A stretch of 15,505 bases of DNA from JANXSD01 sp043758125 (GTDB lineage Bacteria; Bacteroidota; Bacteroidia; AKYH767-A; OLB10), in contig JAYVOC010000121.1 in assembly GCA_043758125.1 (NCBI GenBank), positions 1 through 15,505 of the forward strand, written 5' to 3'. The notes under the pieces were generated by a model, which was given only the letters and a program-made list of their open reading frames with translations, did not search any database and had not been told where the DNA came from. Every line of letters starts with the position of its first letter. Position 1 is the first letter of the stretch. Made by a program: the position numbers and the translations under genes. This document shows positions 1 to 8,552 of this stretch, one piece after another.

Positions 1-1049
1 GTCCGCAGTTTATAAAAGCGGCTTCTATAAGTCGTGCGTTTGCTAAAAATACTTCTATTGATGAGATCCTAATTCATACTGGTCAGCATTATGATGAAAA
101 TATGTCGGAGGTTTTTTTTAAGGAGATGAATATTCCTAAACCTAAAATTAATTTAGGTATCTCAGAACAATCGCATGGCGCCATGACCGCAAACATGATA
201 GCTGGATTAGAACCAATTTTTATGGATCATAAACCAGATCTTGTTCTCGTTTATGGTGATACGAATTCAACTTTAGCAGGAGCTTTAACCGCAGTTAAAT
301 TGCATATTCCAATTGCGCATGTTGAAGCAGGATTACGAAGTTTTAATTTGCAGATGCCTGAAGAAGTAAATCGAATTTTAACTGATCGCATTTCCAAATA
401 TCTTTTTTGTCCAACAACAACTGCTATTAAAAATTTAGATAATGAAGGATTTAGAAATCATGATTGTGATGTAATTTTTTCTGGTGATGTAATGCAAGAT
501 TCTGCAATTTATTATAATAAGATGGCAGATGAAAAGTCAACGATCGTTTCTAATCTTGGATTGAAAAAATATATTCTCTGCACCATTCATCGTGCGGAAA
601 ATACAGATGACCTTGAACGATTACGATCCATTGTCGAAGCGATTAATATTTTGAATGATGAAATAAATATTGTGATTCCGATTCATCCGCGCACGCGAAA
701 AATAATGGAGCAAAATGCAATTAAATGTAATGCTAAGTTAATTGATCCAGTTGGGTATTTTGATATGATATCATTGATAAAAAATAGTGAACTTATCATT
801 ACAGATTCGGGTGGTTTACAAAAAGAAGCATTCTTCTTTAAAAAATGTTGTGTGACTTTACGAGAAGAAACGGAATGGGTAGAATTAGTGGAAGAAGGAT
901 TTAATTCACTTGCTGGATACAAGAAAGTAGACATTATTACATCCACTTACAAAATGTTAAATGTACATCCAGATTTCAATATCAATCTTTATGGAAATGG
1001 ACATGCTTCGCAGCATATTGCATTACATTTATTAACTGCTTTTGCTTAA
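1..1049 (+). CDS. wecB: UDP-N-acetylglucosamine 2-epimerase (non-hydrolysing), 5'-truncated by window edge
   Basis: Cytoplasmic epimerase that inverts C2 of a UDP-N-acetyl sugar, typically UDP-GlcNAc to UDP-ManNAc, for surface polysaccharide synthesis. The reading frame is open from base 3 (PQFIKAA...) through HTGQHYDENMS, both typical near the N-terminus of this family, so the ATG at 102 is internal and the true start lies to the left. Family motifs follow in order: YGDTNST (Asp codon about 258), HVEAGLRS (Glu about 324), MPEEVNR (about 357-377), IHRAEN (His about 588) and DSGGLQKEA (about 802). These match the Asp, Glu, Glu and His active-site residues of WecB/MnaA. The wording GDTNSTLAGAL and SFN.QMPEE resembles WbpI-type epimerases acting on diacetamido uronic acid sugars more than classical WecB, so the exact substrate is open. 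The C-terminus is complete. The stop overlaps the stop of the convergent neighbour. Confidence 0.93.
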   Translation, partial: PQFIKAASISRAFAKNTSIDEILIHTGQHYDENMSEVFFKEMNIPKPKINLGISEQSHGAMTANMIAGLEPIFMDHKPDLVLVYGDTNSTLAGALTAVKLHIPIAHVEAGLRSFNLQMPEEVNRILTDRISKYLFCPTTTAIKNLDNEGFRNHDCDVIFSGDVMQDSAIYYNKMADEKSTIVSNLGLKKYILCTIHRAENTDDLERLRSIVEAINILNDEINIVIPIHPRTRKIMEQNAIKCNAKLIDPVGYFDMISLIKNSELIITDSGGLQKEAFFFKKCCVTLREETEWVELVEEGFNSLAGYKKVDIITSTYKMLNVHPDFNINLYGNGHASQHIALHLLTAFA

Positions 1050-1924
1050 GCTACAACATTAAAAAGATCCAACATCTTTGCTAGTTCATCTACTTTTTCT
1101 GTATCACCTAGTTTCTGATACGATAATGTTAAATTACGAACCATGCGTTGAATCATATCCTTATTTTCACAAGGATTGTAATAGCTATCTTGAGGTTCTA
1201 GATTTAGCTTTTTAATAAACTGATCAATATCTGTATGTCCGAAAACGGAGCCTTTACTAAATGGATTAATATAAAATATCACCTTTTTTTTATCTGGATT
1301 TTCATCATCAGAAGCACCTAAATATGCAAGAATAAAATGCTCAGGAAGATTCACGCCAAAGATCGGTAAATTCAATTGTTGTGTGATCACTTGATAAATA
1401 ATTCCTAATGCTAATGGATTACCTTTTTTACTTTCTAAAACACAATTGATATACGAATTTTGTGGCGCATGATAATTGGAGGTGTTTCCTGCAAAATTAT
1501 ATTGACTGAATAAAATGGTATTTACAATATTTATAATCTCAAGAGCTGTAAGATTTTCATTTAACTCTAACCAAATATCTTTTTTAATTTGAGCAATAGT
1601 TTGAAAAATTTTTTCCTCGTTTAAATCAGGATACTGGTACTTCGCCACTAAAATTGCTCCGCGTAATAAGTCATGGTCACTAGCATGAATCCATAATTTA
1701 ATATCTTCTAATAAAGTATCGTATTGAATTTTATGTACAATAAACTCAATTCGATTTTGCATCACTGCATCAAAAGCATTCGACCAAGCATCTTCTAAAA
1801 TAGGTATTACTTCGCGTCCTAAGCCAATCAAACGCTCTTCAATATGAAAATATACATCTTTATCTGTATCATCTAAAAGGCTTATTAATGCCTTTATTTC
1901 AGGTTCGTTGAGTGTGCTTTCCAT
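1046..1924 (-). CDS. SirB1-family / transglutaminase-like (Transglut_core2) protein
   Basis: A 292-residue cytoplasmic protein with no signal peptide. The N-terminal ~120 residues are helical and HEAT-like (for example LISLLDD, REVIPILEDAW). Residues ~125-225 hold the transglutaminase-like core typical of SirB1 proteins: KKGNPLALG (166-174), LPEHF (193-197) and YINPF (218-222). A helical, TPR-like tail follows (MVRNLTLSYQKLGD). The position where a transglutaminase would carry its catalytic Cys reads GNP, and the usual Asp of the DPF motif is Asn220; only His196 remains, so catalysis by the classical triad is unlikely. The biochemical role of this family is not known to me. Start choice: the ATG at 1924 begins the conserved MESTLNEPEIKALISLLDD; an ATG at 1954 and a TTG at 1960 would add 10-12 residues that look unconserved. 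It converges on the epimerase gene and diverges from the secreted protein at 2040. Confidence 0.82.
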   Translation of the reverse strand: MESTLNEPEIKALISLLDDTDKDVYFHIEERLIGLGREVIPILEDAWSNAFDAVMQNRIEFIVHKIQYDTLLEDIKLWIHASDHDLLRGAILVAKYQYPDLNEEKIFQTIAQIKKDIWLELNENLTALEIINIVNTILFSQYNFAGNTSNYHAPQNSYINCVLESKKGNPLALGIIYQVITQQLNLPIFGVNLPEHFILAYLGASDDENPDKKKVIFYINPFSKGSVFGHTDIDQFIKKLNLEPQDSYYNPCENKDMIQRMVRNLTLSYQKLGDTEKVDELAKMLDLFNVVA

Positions 1925-2008
1925 AATACAATTATACGATTTAAGACAAGACATTTTCAAAAAGTAACTCTCAACTTTTTAACGCTATAGTGTTAATTAT
2001 ATTTTGTT

Positions 2009-2016
2009 TATATTTG
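2009..2016 (+). promoter_or_regulatory. Bacteroidota-type -7 promoter element for the T9SS protein at 2040
   Basis: TATATTTG matches the Bacteroidota -7 consensus TAnnTTTG exactly. It lies 23 bases upstream of the ATG at 2040, which would give a short leader of roughly 15-20 bases. I do not see a good TTTG element about 20 bases further upstream, so the support is one-sided. Its position also argues that the in-frame TTG at 2022 is not the start. Confidence 0.5.
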
Positions 2017-2039
2017 AATAATTGCAACGCACAAACTCT

Positions 2040-4823
2040 ATGAAAAAATCAATTTTTATCCTGATTTTAGTTATTTGTATATATACACCTAATGTTTTCT
2101 CACAAGCTGGAGCTGGCTTATCAGTGCAACAAAGTGGAATGTCTATTTCTTTTTTTTCTCAAAATGAAGCTTGTAACAATGGAAGTGGAAATATCAGCGC
2201 AACTGTAAATTCAGGAACTCCCCCGTATAGTTATATCTGGTCAAATGGTGGCACAACAAGTTATATTAGCAATTTACATGCGGGAACTTATACCGTCATA
2301 GTAACTGATAATAATGGTATGACAGCAAGTAACTATGAGACCATTTACAATGCTCCTTTAATACATGGATACGGAATACAAAATAATGATATTTTCCAGA
2401 AGTGTGTCGGAATAATAGATTTAAATGGTATTTCGAATGGTGTTTCCCCATATTCTTGGGATTTTGGAGATGTAATAATAAGTAATCAATACCAAGCACA
2501 AATTTGTGCAACTTGGGGACAACAAATTGCAACTAACGATGGAATTAATCCTACCACATTTCATAGGGATGTTATTGTAACTGATGCGAATGGATGTTCT
2601 GGTATCAAACCTATTGATTTAAAAACTGAAGGCTTCGCAAAACCAGATATTAAAGTGTATGATGCTTGCAATAGCCAGCCGAATGGAACCATTTATGGTT
2701 TCATTAATTTACAAGATAGTTCCAGAATGTACAATGGGTTTCCATTTTTATATGACTTTTCAGGTTATACAGGGGGTTCTATAACTGGTTTAATAGATAT
2801 TTATCTATATGATTCGATAAATCCTAATCCAATAGCTTCAAGGGGCATTACACCATCATCTGCACTTTCATATTATTATCATTTTGATAATTTATCTCCA
2901 GGAAACTATCATTTGCAGTATAAAATTGATGATTGGCCTAATTCAGTTTATTATAACTCCAATCCACAGCTTAACACACCTGAAAATTTTCCAATAACCA
3001 TTCATAATCTTGGAACTAATTGTGGTAATATTAATGGAAATGTGTTTGTTGATTATAATAAAGATTGCATCAAAAATCAAGCAGATGGTAATCTTCAAAA
3101 TTCAATTATAAAAATTGAGCCAGGTGAAAATTTTACGGTAACAGATAGTTCCGGGAATTACTCAGTTAACTTGCTATTCGGAAATTACCTAATTAATCAT
3201 AATTCCGGGATACTTGGTTTGCAAAATAATTGTCCAGGTATCTTTCCATTTTCTTTTAATTTAAGTGGCCCAAACCCTATCCAAACAATCAATTTTGCCG
3301 ACACATCAAATGGAATTGCTGATCTGTTATTAAATATTTCAAGTAGTACCATTATTCCATCATTTCAGTCTGTAAGTTATATATCCGTTAAAAATAATTC
3401 ATTAAATTTTCTTGTGGATGATACAATTACGCTGGTTTTTGATTCAACACTTCTTTACAATTCAACATCAGTTGCACCTTTCAGCATAACATCTAATACA
3501 ATTACTTGGATTAAAGACTCCATCTCACCTTTAAATAATTTCGCAATCAATACTGTTTTTTCAATACCATCTTCAGTTCAGATAGGTGATCAGTTTAAAT
3601 TTATTGCGTCTGCAAGTACTAGCTCAACAGAATCAGATTTAACAAATAATTCAGATTCGGTTGTTGTTTCTGCAAGAGGACCTTTTGATCCAAATTATAT
3701 AACTGTTGATCCGCCAGGTTACAGTTCTGATCACCTTATTCCAATAACACAAAACGATTTTGATTATCAAATCAATTTTCAAAATACAGGAAATGATACC
3801 GCACACAATGTTATTTTGTTGGATACGATATCAGGAGATTTTGATTTGATTTCTTTTACTCCACTTTTATCCTCTTCTACATATTCATTAAGCATTGATA
3901 GCGGTCGTGTTTTAAAATTCAGATTTAATAATATTAACTTACCTGACAGCTCAACAAATTTTTTTGGAAGTGAAGGATTTGTCAAGTACAGAATAACAAA
4001 AAACGCTTCCTTAGCAGAAGGAACTATCATTCATAATTCTGCGGCAATTATTTTTGATTTTAATGCACCTGTAATTACCAATGATGCATTCGTTACTTTA
4101 TATGATTGTGAAAACATACTTCAGAACCTTGTAATTCAACCTTTATTATGTGAGGGCAACACAGCAACTTTTAATGCAAACGCTACTTATCCGTCAACTT
4201 ACGAATGGTATTTTAATAATGTCTTTCAAAATAATGATTCTGCTTTTACAACTCCACCTTTAAATGCAGGAAATGCATCGGTAATATTAATTGCTAGCAC
4301 TCCTTATTGCAATGATACTTTGTCTTATGGATTAAATATCTCAGCCAATCCAACACCATCAATTATTGTAAATGGTGATACATTAAACTGCGATGATCTT
4401 TCAGCAACAACTTTTCAATGGTATTTGAATGGATTAGCTATTGTTGGAGCAAATCAGATTAGTTATGTTGCAATACAAGGAGGTGCTTATACAGTTTCAG
4501 CAACCGAATTTAATGGCTGTTCTGGAACATCTGCAGATGTAACTATCAGTTTAACTGGTATAGAAGAAATAAATAATAAAAACCTATCTATTCAACCAAA
4601 TCCATTTAAAGATTATTTTACAATTTTTAATGATAACGCTGAATCTATTCGTGCAATTCAAATTTATTCTTCAGATGGAAAGATGGTTTATTCAAAAGAT
4701 CATTTTGAGATTTTACCCTCAGGAAAATTTGTTATTGATATGTGTAAAAATGAAAAAGGAATTTATCTTTTGAAAGAATTTACACGAACATCAATACATA
4801 TTCTTAAAATGATCAAACAATAA
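2040..4823 (+). CDS. Large secreted multidomain protein with SprB repeat, DUF7619-like domain and T9SS sorting domain
   Basis: A 927-residue extracellular or surface protein. Residues 1-22 form a Sec signal peptide (MKK, hydrophobic core IFILILVICIY, then FSQ). Residues ~42-93 are a SprB-type repeat (GTPPYSYIWSNG, LHAGTYTVIVTDNNG), with a more divergent second copy at ~123-187 (SPYSWDFGD, VIVTDANGC). Residues ~328-385 resemble an SdrD-B/carboxypeptidase-regulatory-like fold (NINGNVFVDYNKDC, VTDSSGNY). Residues ~549-687 match the DUF7619 type seen in T9SS cargos (DYQINFQNTGNDTAHNV, GTIIHNSAAIIFDFNAPVIT). Two Ig-like stretches follow (~700-770 and ~772-838). A type A T9SS C-terminal domain ends the protein (~844-927: IQPNPFKDYF, IYSSDGKMVY, GIYLLK, KMIKQ). 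No catalytic domain is visible, so an adhesive or structural role is inferred. The ATG at 2040 is preferred over the TTG at 2022 because it begins the signal peptide. Confidence 0.9.
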   Translation: MKKSIFILILVICIYTPNVFSQAGAGLSVQQSGMSISFFSQNEACNNGSGNISATVNSGTPPYSYIWSNGGTTSYISNLHAGTYTVIVTDNNGMTASNYETIYNAPLIHGYGIQNNDIFQKCVGIIDLNGISNGVSPYSWDFGDVIISNQYQAQICATWGQQIATNDGINPTTFHRDVIVTDANGCSGIKPIDLKTEGFAKPDIKVYDACNSQPNGTIYGFINLQDSSRMYNGFPFLYDFSGYTGGSITGLIDIYLYDSINPNPIASRGITPSSALSYYYHFDNLSPGNYHLQYKIDDWPNSVYYNSNPQLNTPENFPITIHNLGTNCGNINGNVFVDYNKDCIKNQADGNLQNSIIKIEPGENFTVTDSSGNYSVNLLFGNYLINHNSGILGLQNNCPGIFPFSFNLSGPNPIQTINFADTSNGIADLLLNISSSTIIPSFQSVSYISVKNNSLNFLVDDTITLVFDSTLLYNSTSVAPFSITSNTITWIKDSISPLNNFAINTVFSIPSSVQIGDQFKFIASASTSSTESDLTNNSDSVVVSARGPFDPNYITVDPPGYSSDHLIPITQNDFDYQINFQNTGNDTAHNVILLDTISGDFDLISFTPLLSSSTYSLSIDSGRVLKFRFNNINLPDSSTNFFGSEGFVKYRITKNASLAEGTIIHNSAAIIFDFNAPVITNDAFVTLYDCENILQNLVIQPLLCEGNTATFNANATYPSTYEWYFNNVFQNNDSAFTTPPLNAGNASVILIASTPYCNDTLSYGLNISANPTPSIIVNGDTLNCDDLSATTFQWYLNGLAIVGANQISYVAIQGGAYTVSATEFNGCSGTSADVTISLTGIEEINNKNLSIQPNPFKDYFTIFNDNAESIRAIQIYSSDGKMVYSKDHFEILPSGKFVIDMCKNEKGIYLLKEFTRTSIHILKMIKQ

Positions 4824-4835
4824 TATTTTAGATAA

Positions 4836-5960
4836 TTAATGCTGCTCCAACCATCTCGATAATAACACATCGTACACATAAAATCTGCCTTCCTCATCAA
4901 ATATCATTTCCTTATCCACCAGAGCAGCCAAGGCGGTTTGAACTGAGCTTGTACTTCCTAACTCGTTCTTACGAATAAACTCCCCTCCTAGTACTTGTCT
5001 TGCGCCATTTTCTTTGGCTATTGCTTTCATCAACAACCATTGATTCTCAGTTAAGAGTTTTCGATAATTATAATAAACCGAAGCATTCTCTTCCAAGAGT
5101 TCTGCCATCAGACGCTCAACATACCATTCATCGGGATTACGAATTCCTTTCGAGTATAGGCGGTTGCATAGCAACTGAACATAATACGTATGATGACGAC
5201 ACCAATCTAATATTCGATCTGCAATAGCTTCCGATATTTTGCGCTTCCCATCAGCAAATTTTTCTATGATAAATTTACGATAAGTATCGTGTTCAATCGC
5301 AATTAAATTCAACATATCTGTCGACTGATAAAATGGTCGCGACTGGTTTCTAAACATAGCTTGCATCATCGAATTATGACTACCCGCAAAGATGAAACGG
5401 ATGTTCTTCGCTTTCTGTACAAATGTTCGTAATAATGCTTCCGTATTCTTCTCTGAATACTCCAAAATTTGTTGAAACTCATCGAAGGCTAAAACAATCT
5501 GACCAGACTGTTTCTCGAGGTAAGAGAATACTTGTTCCAAGCTGTGCTCTGCCTGAACATTTGAATCTAAGGTAAACTCCACTGAAGGTGCTCCCGACAT
5601 TTGATCATACTGTATCACAGGCCGTAAATGAGTGAAGAAATTTGCTAATTCACGCATCAATTTTATCTGATTGGAATCAAGTTTGCCAAGTGTACTTTTA
5701 GCAAGTAATTTTACAAGATCAGTCTGAGAAGTTGTGGGATATAAGTCAATGTAAAAACAACGAACACCTTTCTTACCTTTTAGCTGCTGAAACACATGTT
5801 GAATCAGCCAGGTTTTACCCATTCTTCGAAGAGCAGTAACTGTTGTATTTCGTCCGTTTTTTATTCCTTCTAATAATTGCTCTGTTTCAATTTGCCGATT
5901 ACAAAAATATTCGGGACTGTGATATGCGATTACGGGAAAGGGATTTTCAATTTTCTCCAT
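4836..5960 (-). CDS. AAA+ ATPase of the ATPase_2 (archaeal-type STAND-like) family, function unknown
   Basis: A 374-residue cytoplasmic P-loop ATPase. The Walker A is degenerate at its first Gly (ALRRMGKT, 43-50), as is common in this family (RRxGKT). The Walker B is LAFDEF (157-162), followed by a sensor-1-like strand RFIFAGS (188-194) and the HHTYYVQLL segment (256-264) that corresponds to the family's hPYYxQ signature. The C-terminal ~70 residues (305-374) look like a winged helix: NQWLLMKAIAKE, then SSVQTALAALVDKEMI and a wing near EEGRFYVYD. Members of this family hydrolyse ATP, but the partner of this one cannot be told from the sequence. It stands alone between two T9SS cargo genes, convergent with the first (12-base gap) and divergent from the second. 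Seven 60-base rows counted by hand averaged about 37% G+C, slightly above most neighbouring rows; this is weak support for transfer. The ATG at 5960 precedes the family-typical start NPFPVIAYHSPEYF. Confidence 0.85.
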   Translation of the reverse strand: MEKIENPFPVIAYHSPEYFCNRQIETEQLLEGIKNGRNTTVTALRRMGKTWLIQHVFQQLKGKKGVRCFYIDLYPTTSQTDLVKLLAKSTLGKLDSNQIKLMRELANFFTHLRPVIQYDQMSGAPSVEFTLDSNVQAEHSLEQVFSYLEKQSGQIVLAFDEFQQILEYSEKNTEALLRTFVQKAKNIRFIFAGSHNSMMQAMFRNQSRPFYQSTDMLNLIAIEHDTYRKFIIEKFADGKRKISEAIADRILDWCRHHTYYVQLLCNRLYSKGIRNPDEWYVERLMAELLEENASVYYNYRKLLTENQWLLMKAIAKENGARQVLGGEFIRKNELGSTSSVQTALAALVDKEMIFDEEGRFYVYDVLLSRWLEQH

Positions 5961-5992
5961 TGCGTAAAGTAGGTTATGTTATTTACATAATA

Positions 5993-6022
5993 CAAAGAAA
6001 CAAAATTTATCACTCTAACAAA
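5993..6022 (-). promoter_or_regulatory. Possible promoter for the AAA+ ATPase gene
   Basis: Read on the minus strand, TTTG (6019-6022) is followed after 18 bases by TTTCTTTG (5993-6000), which matches TAnnTTTG at all but one fixed position. The -7-like box ends 32 bases before the ATG at 5960, a plausible leader length. The background here is very AT-rich, so chance matches are likely. Confidence 0.28.
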
Positions 6023-6202
6023 AGTCATTTGTCTTATATTTACCTTTTAAGATTACTTTCGATTTTTAAAACAAAGAGACATGACAAGGAGAATATTTAT
6101 ATCAATTATTTTTTTTGATAAATAATTATTTAATCAGGACTTAAATTGTTTGCTTAATTGATATCTTTAATTTTTTTACTTAATTAACTTATCTTTAAAT
6201 AT

Positions 6203-7750
6203 ATGAACCGATTCATTTCATTGTTGTTATTTGCCTTATTCAGTCAGATTGCTAAATCCCAAGTGAGTCAATCATACATGCCTTCTGTTAACGGACCTGT
6301 TAATGCTATAGTAAGGTTCCATGATGTGGTTTATATTGGAGGTGATTTTACACTTGTTGATTCCATTCCGAGAAAAAATCTTGCAGCAGTTGATGCGAAC
6401 ACCGGAATTCTTTTACCTTGGCAACCAGATCCAAATAATAGTGTTACAAGTTTTCTTTTAGCAGATAATAAATTAATTGTCGGAGGTTCTTTTGATAGTT
6501 TGGCTGGAGTAAAAAGAGGAGCTATTGGTATTTTTGATTTACAAGGAAATACTATTATTGGAAATGATTTTAAATTTCAAACCTCATTTGGAGATCAAGC
6601 TCTATTCAGGCTAAATAACTTTATATACTGTGCAGATTATGATTCGGCTTATAATTATGCCATCAGACGCTTTGATATAAATACATTACAAAAAGATAAT
6701 AGTTGGACCAGCGACCAAATTAATCTTTTGGGATTATCATCAATTGCAATTATGGGTAATTTTTTATATGCGGGTGGAAATTTTGATGGCGTAAATAGTG
6801 ATTTTAATTTTCGGCTTTTTTGCCGCTTTAATTTACAAACAGGACATCTGGACACCTCATATCATGTTCAACCCGGTAATCTCAATAATGATTGGATTAG
6901 TCAGATTTTAACCTATCAAGGAAAGTTGTATGTAGTAGGAAGTTTTCGTCAGATTGGTGGTGTTAACCAATATGGAGTTGCCGAAATTGATTCTTCAGGA
7001 AATGTTACCACAAAATCATTTAATTGTAGTAACAGTCAGAATTATTCTATATTTCTACAAGGTAATTATTTATGGATTGGAGGTAATTCTTCCACAATCG
7101 GAGGGAATTTCTGTCCACGTATAGCTCAAGTAAATATTAATACAGGTTATTCCAGCTGTTGGGATATTTCGAGCTCTGGAATTTTCAATGCATATTATGT
7201 TAGTGCGATTTGTGTACATGAAGATACAGTTTATTTAGGCACCCCAAATATTTCAAACTTCTTTAAAAATTTTAAAGCCTTCGTCGGAAATCCAAGCTAT
7301 ATAAATCTTGGAACAGATACTATTGTGTGTCCTTTCAGTCCGTTTACAATTACAGCTGACACCTCATTTCAAAGTTTTCAATGGAGTACGTCCGCTACTA
7401 CTTCTTCAATATTAATTGCAACTCCTGGTAATTATTGCGTTACTGCTACAAGAAGTTCTGGATGCAAGGCGATCGACTGTTATGAAGTGTTGGCATGCAC
7501 AGGAATAAGTGAAATCGAAAAGGAGATATTTTCAATCTATCCGAATCCCTTTACAGATGAAATTAAAATTACAAATACAAAAGCCTTTGGTGAGATAATC
7601 ATTTTAGATCTCACTGGAAAAATATTAATTAGAACGAAATCAAATAACGGACAAACAAAAATTAATGGTGCTGAATTATACCCTGGATTATATCTTTTGA
7701 ATTATAAAAATGGATCTACTTCGATAACAAAGAAAATTGTGAAAATGTAA
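6203..7750 (+). CDS. Secreted delta-60-repeat (DUF5122-like) beta-propeller protein with T9SS sorting domain
   Basis: A 515-residue exported protein. Residues 1-20 are a signal peptide (MNRFISLLLFALFSQIAKSQ). Residues ~33-350 contain repeated blades of the delta-60 type, each with a strand ending in a GG/GxF turn: YIGGDF (44-49), IVGGSF (92-97), YAGGNF (189-194), YVVGSF (243-248), WIGGN (291-295) and YLGTPN (344-349). These are spaced about 45-50 residues apart, with one blade around 140-146 degenerate. This suggests a six- or seven-bladed propeller. Residues ~367-432 form an Ig-like domain (FQWSTSATTSSI, TPGNYCVTATRSSGC). A T9SS type A domain closes the protein (~436-515: IYPNPFTDEI, LDLTGKIL, PGLYLLNY, KKIVKM). 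No active-site motif is seen, so binding or scaffolding is more likely than catalysis. I see no good promoter; the nearest partial match is TATCTTTA at 6162-6169. Confidence 0.88.
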   Translation: MNRFISLLLFALFSQIAKSQVSQSYMPSVNGPVNAIVRFHDVVYIGGDFTLVDSIPRKNLAAVDANTGILLPWQPDPNNSVTSFLLADNKLIVGGSFDSLAGVKRGAIGIFDLQGNTIIGNDFKFQTSFGDQALFRLNNFIYCADYDSAYNYAIRRFDINTLQKDNSWTSDQINLLGLSSIAIMGNFLYAGGNFDGVNSDFNFRLFCRFNLQTGHLDTSYHVQPGNLNNDWISQILTYQGKLYVVGSFRQIGGVNQYGVAEIDSSGNVTTKSFNCSNSQNYSIFLQGNYLWIGGNSSTIGGNFCPRIAQVNINTGYSSCWDISSSGIFNAYYVSAICVHEDTVYLGTPNISNFFKNFKAFVGNPSYINLGTDTIVCPFSPFTITADTSFQSFQWSTSATTSSILIATPGNYCVTATRSSGCKAIDCYEVLACTGISEIEKEIFSIYPNPFTDEIKITNTKAFGEIIILDLTGKILIRTKSNNGQTKINGAELYPGLYLLNYKNGSTSITKKIVKM

Positions 7751-7850
7751 ATCGTTTACTATTTGAAAGCTAATAAAAAAAGCTAGTTTTACACCTCAGA
7801 AAAATCATCACGCATTAATTAAAATTACCTAAAATTTCGATCTTTGCTAA

Positions 7851-8552
7851 ATGATTCAGCATCCATCTGATTTTACTCCCGAACTTCTTGAATACTTATT
7901 GAGTTTTATTTCTGATGAAAGAAAAGAAAGATTCAATTCTGTATTAGCTAATCGTACAAGACATATTACGGTAGCGATGGAAAATTCAACAGATGGACAT
8001 AATACAAGTGCAGTAATGCGCAGTTGCGAATGTTTCGGTATTCAAGATATTCATGTGATCGAAAATGGATCTTACATAAAACCTGCAAAAAATGTGACCA
8101 ACGGTGCTAATAAATGGTTATCTATAAACAATTATAGCGAAAGCGAAAATAACACCTTAGCATGTATCCAAACGTTACGCAATAAAGGCTATCGCATTGT
8201 TGCTACGACTCCACATATTTTTGAAAAGGCAGTTCATGAATTAGATATTTCCAAACCCATTGCGTTATTTTTCGGACAAGAACGAGATGGCATCTCACAA
8301 TTATTGATGCAAGAAGCAGATGAATTTGCCATCATTCCAATGCAAGGATTTTCAGAAAGTTTTAATATGTCCGTTGCAGCATCAATTATTCTTTACGATC
8401 TTACTCAACGTTTGAGAGAAAGTAATTCTATCAATTGGAAATTATCAACTGATGAAATTACAGAGATAAAAAAAGATTGGACTTTGAAAAGCCTTTTTCG
8501 GCCCGAATTATTTATTCGTAGATTTGAAGAAGAACAATCTGCAAAAAAATAA
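7851..8552 (+). CDS. trmH: SpoU-family tRNA (guanosine-2'-O-)-methyltransferase, TrmH-like
   Basis: An S-adenosylmethionine-dependent SPOUT methylase predicted to methylate the ribose of G18 in the tRNA D-loop. It is 233 residues long, close to the TrmH length. Motif 1 is HNTSAVMRS (50-58), with Asn51 and the catalytic Arg57 spaced as in characterised TrmH. Motif 2 is FFGQERDGIS (140-149) and motif 3 is IIPMQGFSESFNMSVA (161-176); the last two build the trefoil-knot cofactor site. The C-terminal FRPELFIRRFEEE is typical of bacterial TrmH. It is the first gene of a five-gene run. A GATCTTTG (7839-7846), one mismatch from TAnnTTTG, lies only 4 bases before the ATG, so if used as a promoter the transcript would be nearly leaderless. 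rRNA-directed SpoU relatives cannot be fully excluded, but the motifs and length favour TrmH. Confidence 0.88.
   Translation: MIQHPSDFTPELLEYLLSFISDERKERFNSVLANRTRHITVAMENSTDGHNTSAVMRSCECFGIQDIHVIENGSYIKPAKNVTNGANKWLSINNYSESENNTLACIQTLRNKGYRIVATTPHIFEKAVHELDISKPIALFFGQERDGISQLLMQEADEFAIIPMQGFSESFNMSVAASIILYDLTQRLRESNSINWKLSTDEITEIKKDWTLKSLFRPELFIRRFEEEQSAKK

Noticed and set aside
102..104. ATG at 102 as the start of the epimerase
   Set aside because: Conserved family residues (PQFIKAA, HTGQHYDEN) are encoded upstream in the same frame to the window edge.
2022..2024. TTG at 2022 as start of the large T9SS protein
   Set aside because: The ATG at 2040 opens a clean signal peptide, and the TTG sits at or before the predicted transcription start.
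2160..2600. Possible tandem DNA repeat encoding SprB units
   Set aside because: The two protein-level units are too divergent for any nucleotide repeat to be visible.
5843..6118. Plus-strand open frame of 91 codons
   Set aside because: It begins inside the ATPase gene antisense to it, has a Phe/Ile/Tyr-rich composition typical of AT-rich noise, and resembles no family.
6116..6136. Imperfect AT-only dyad (TGATAAATAA with its bulged complement) preceded by a T run, in the 5961-6202 gap
   Set aside because: It has no loop and no G/C stem and lies between divergent genes, where a terminator is not expected. Such dyads arise by chance at this base composition.
7751..7850. Possible terminator after the propeller gene, from repeated AGCT near a T run
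   Set aside because: The AGCT copies are direct, not inverted with flanking complement, so no stable stem forms.
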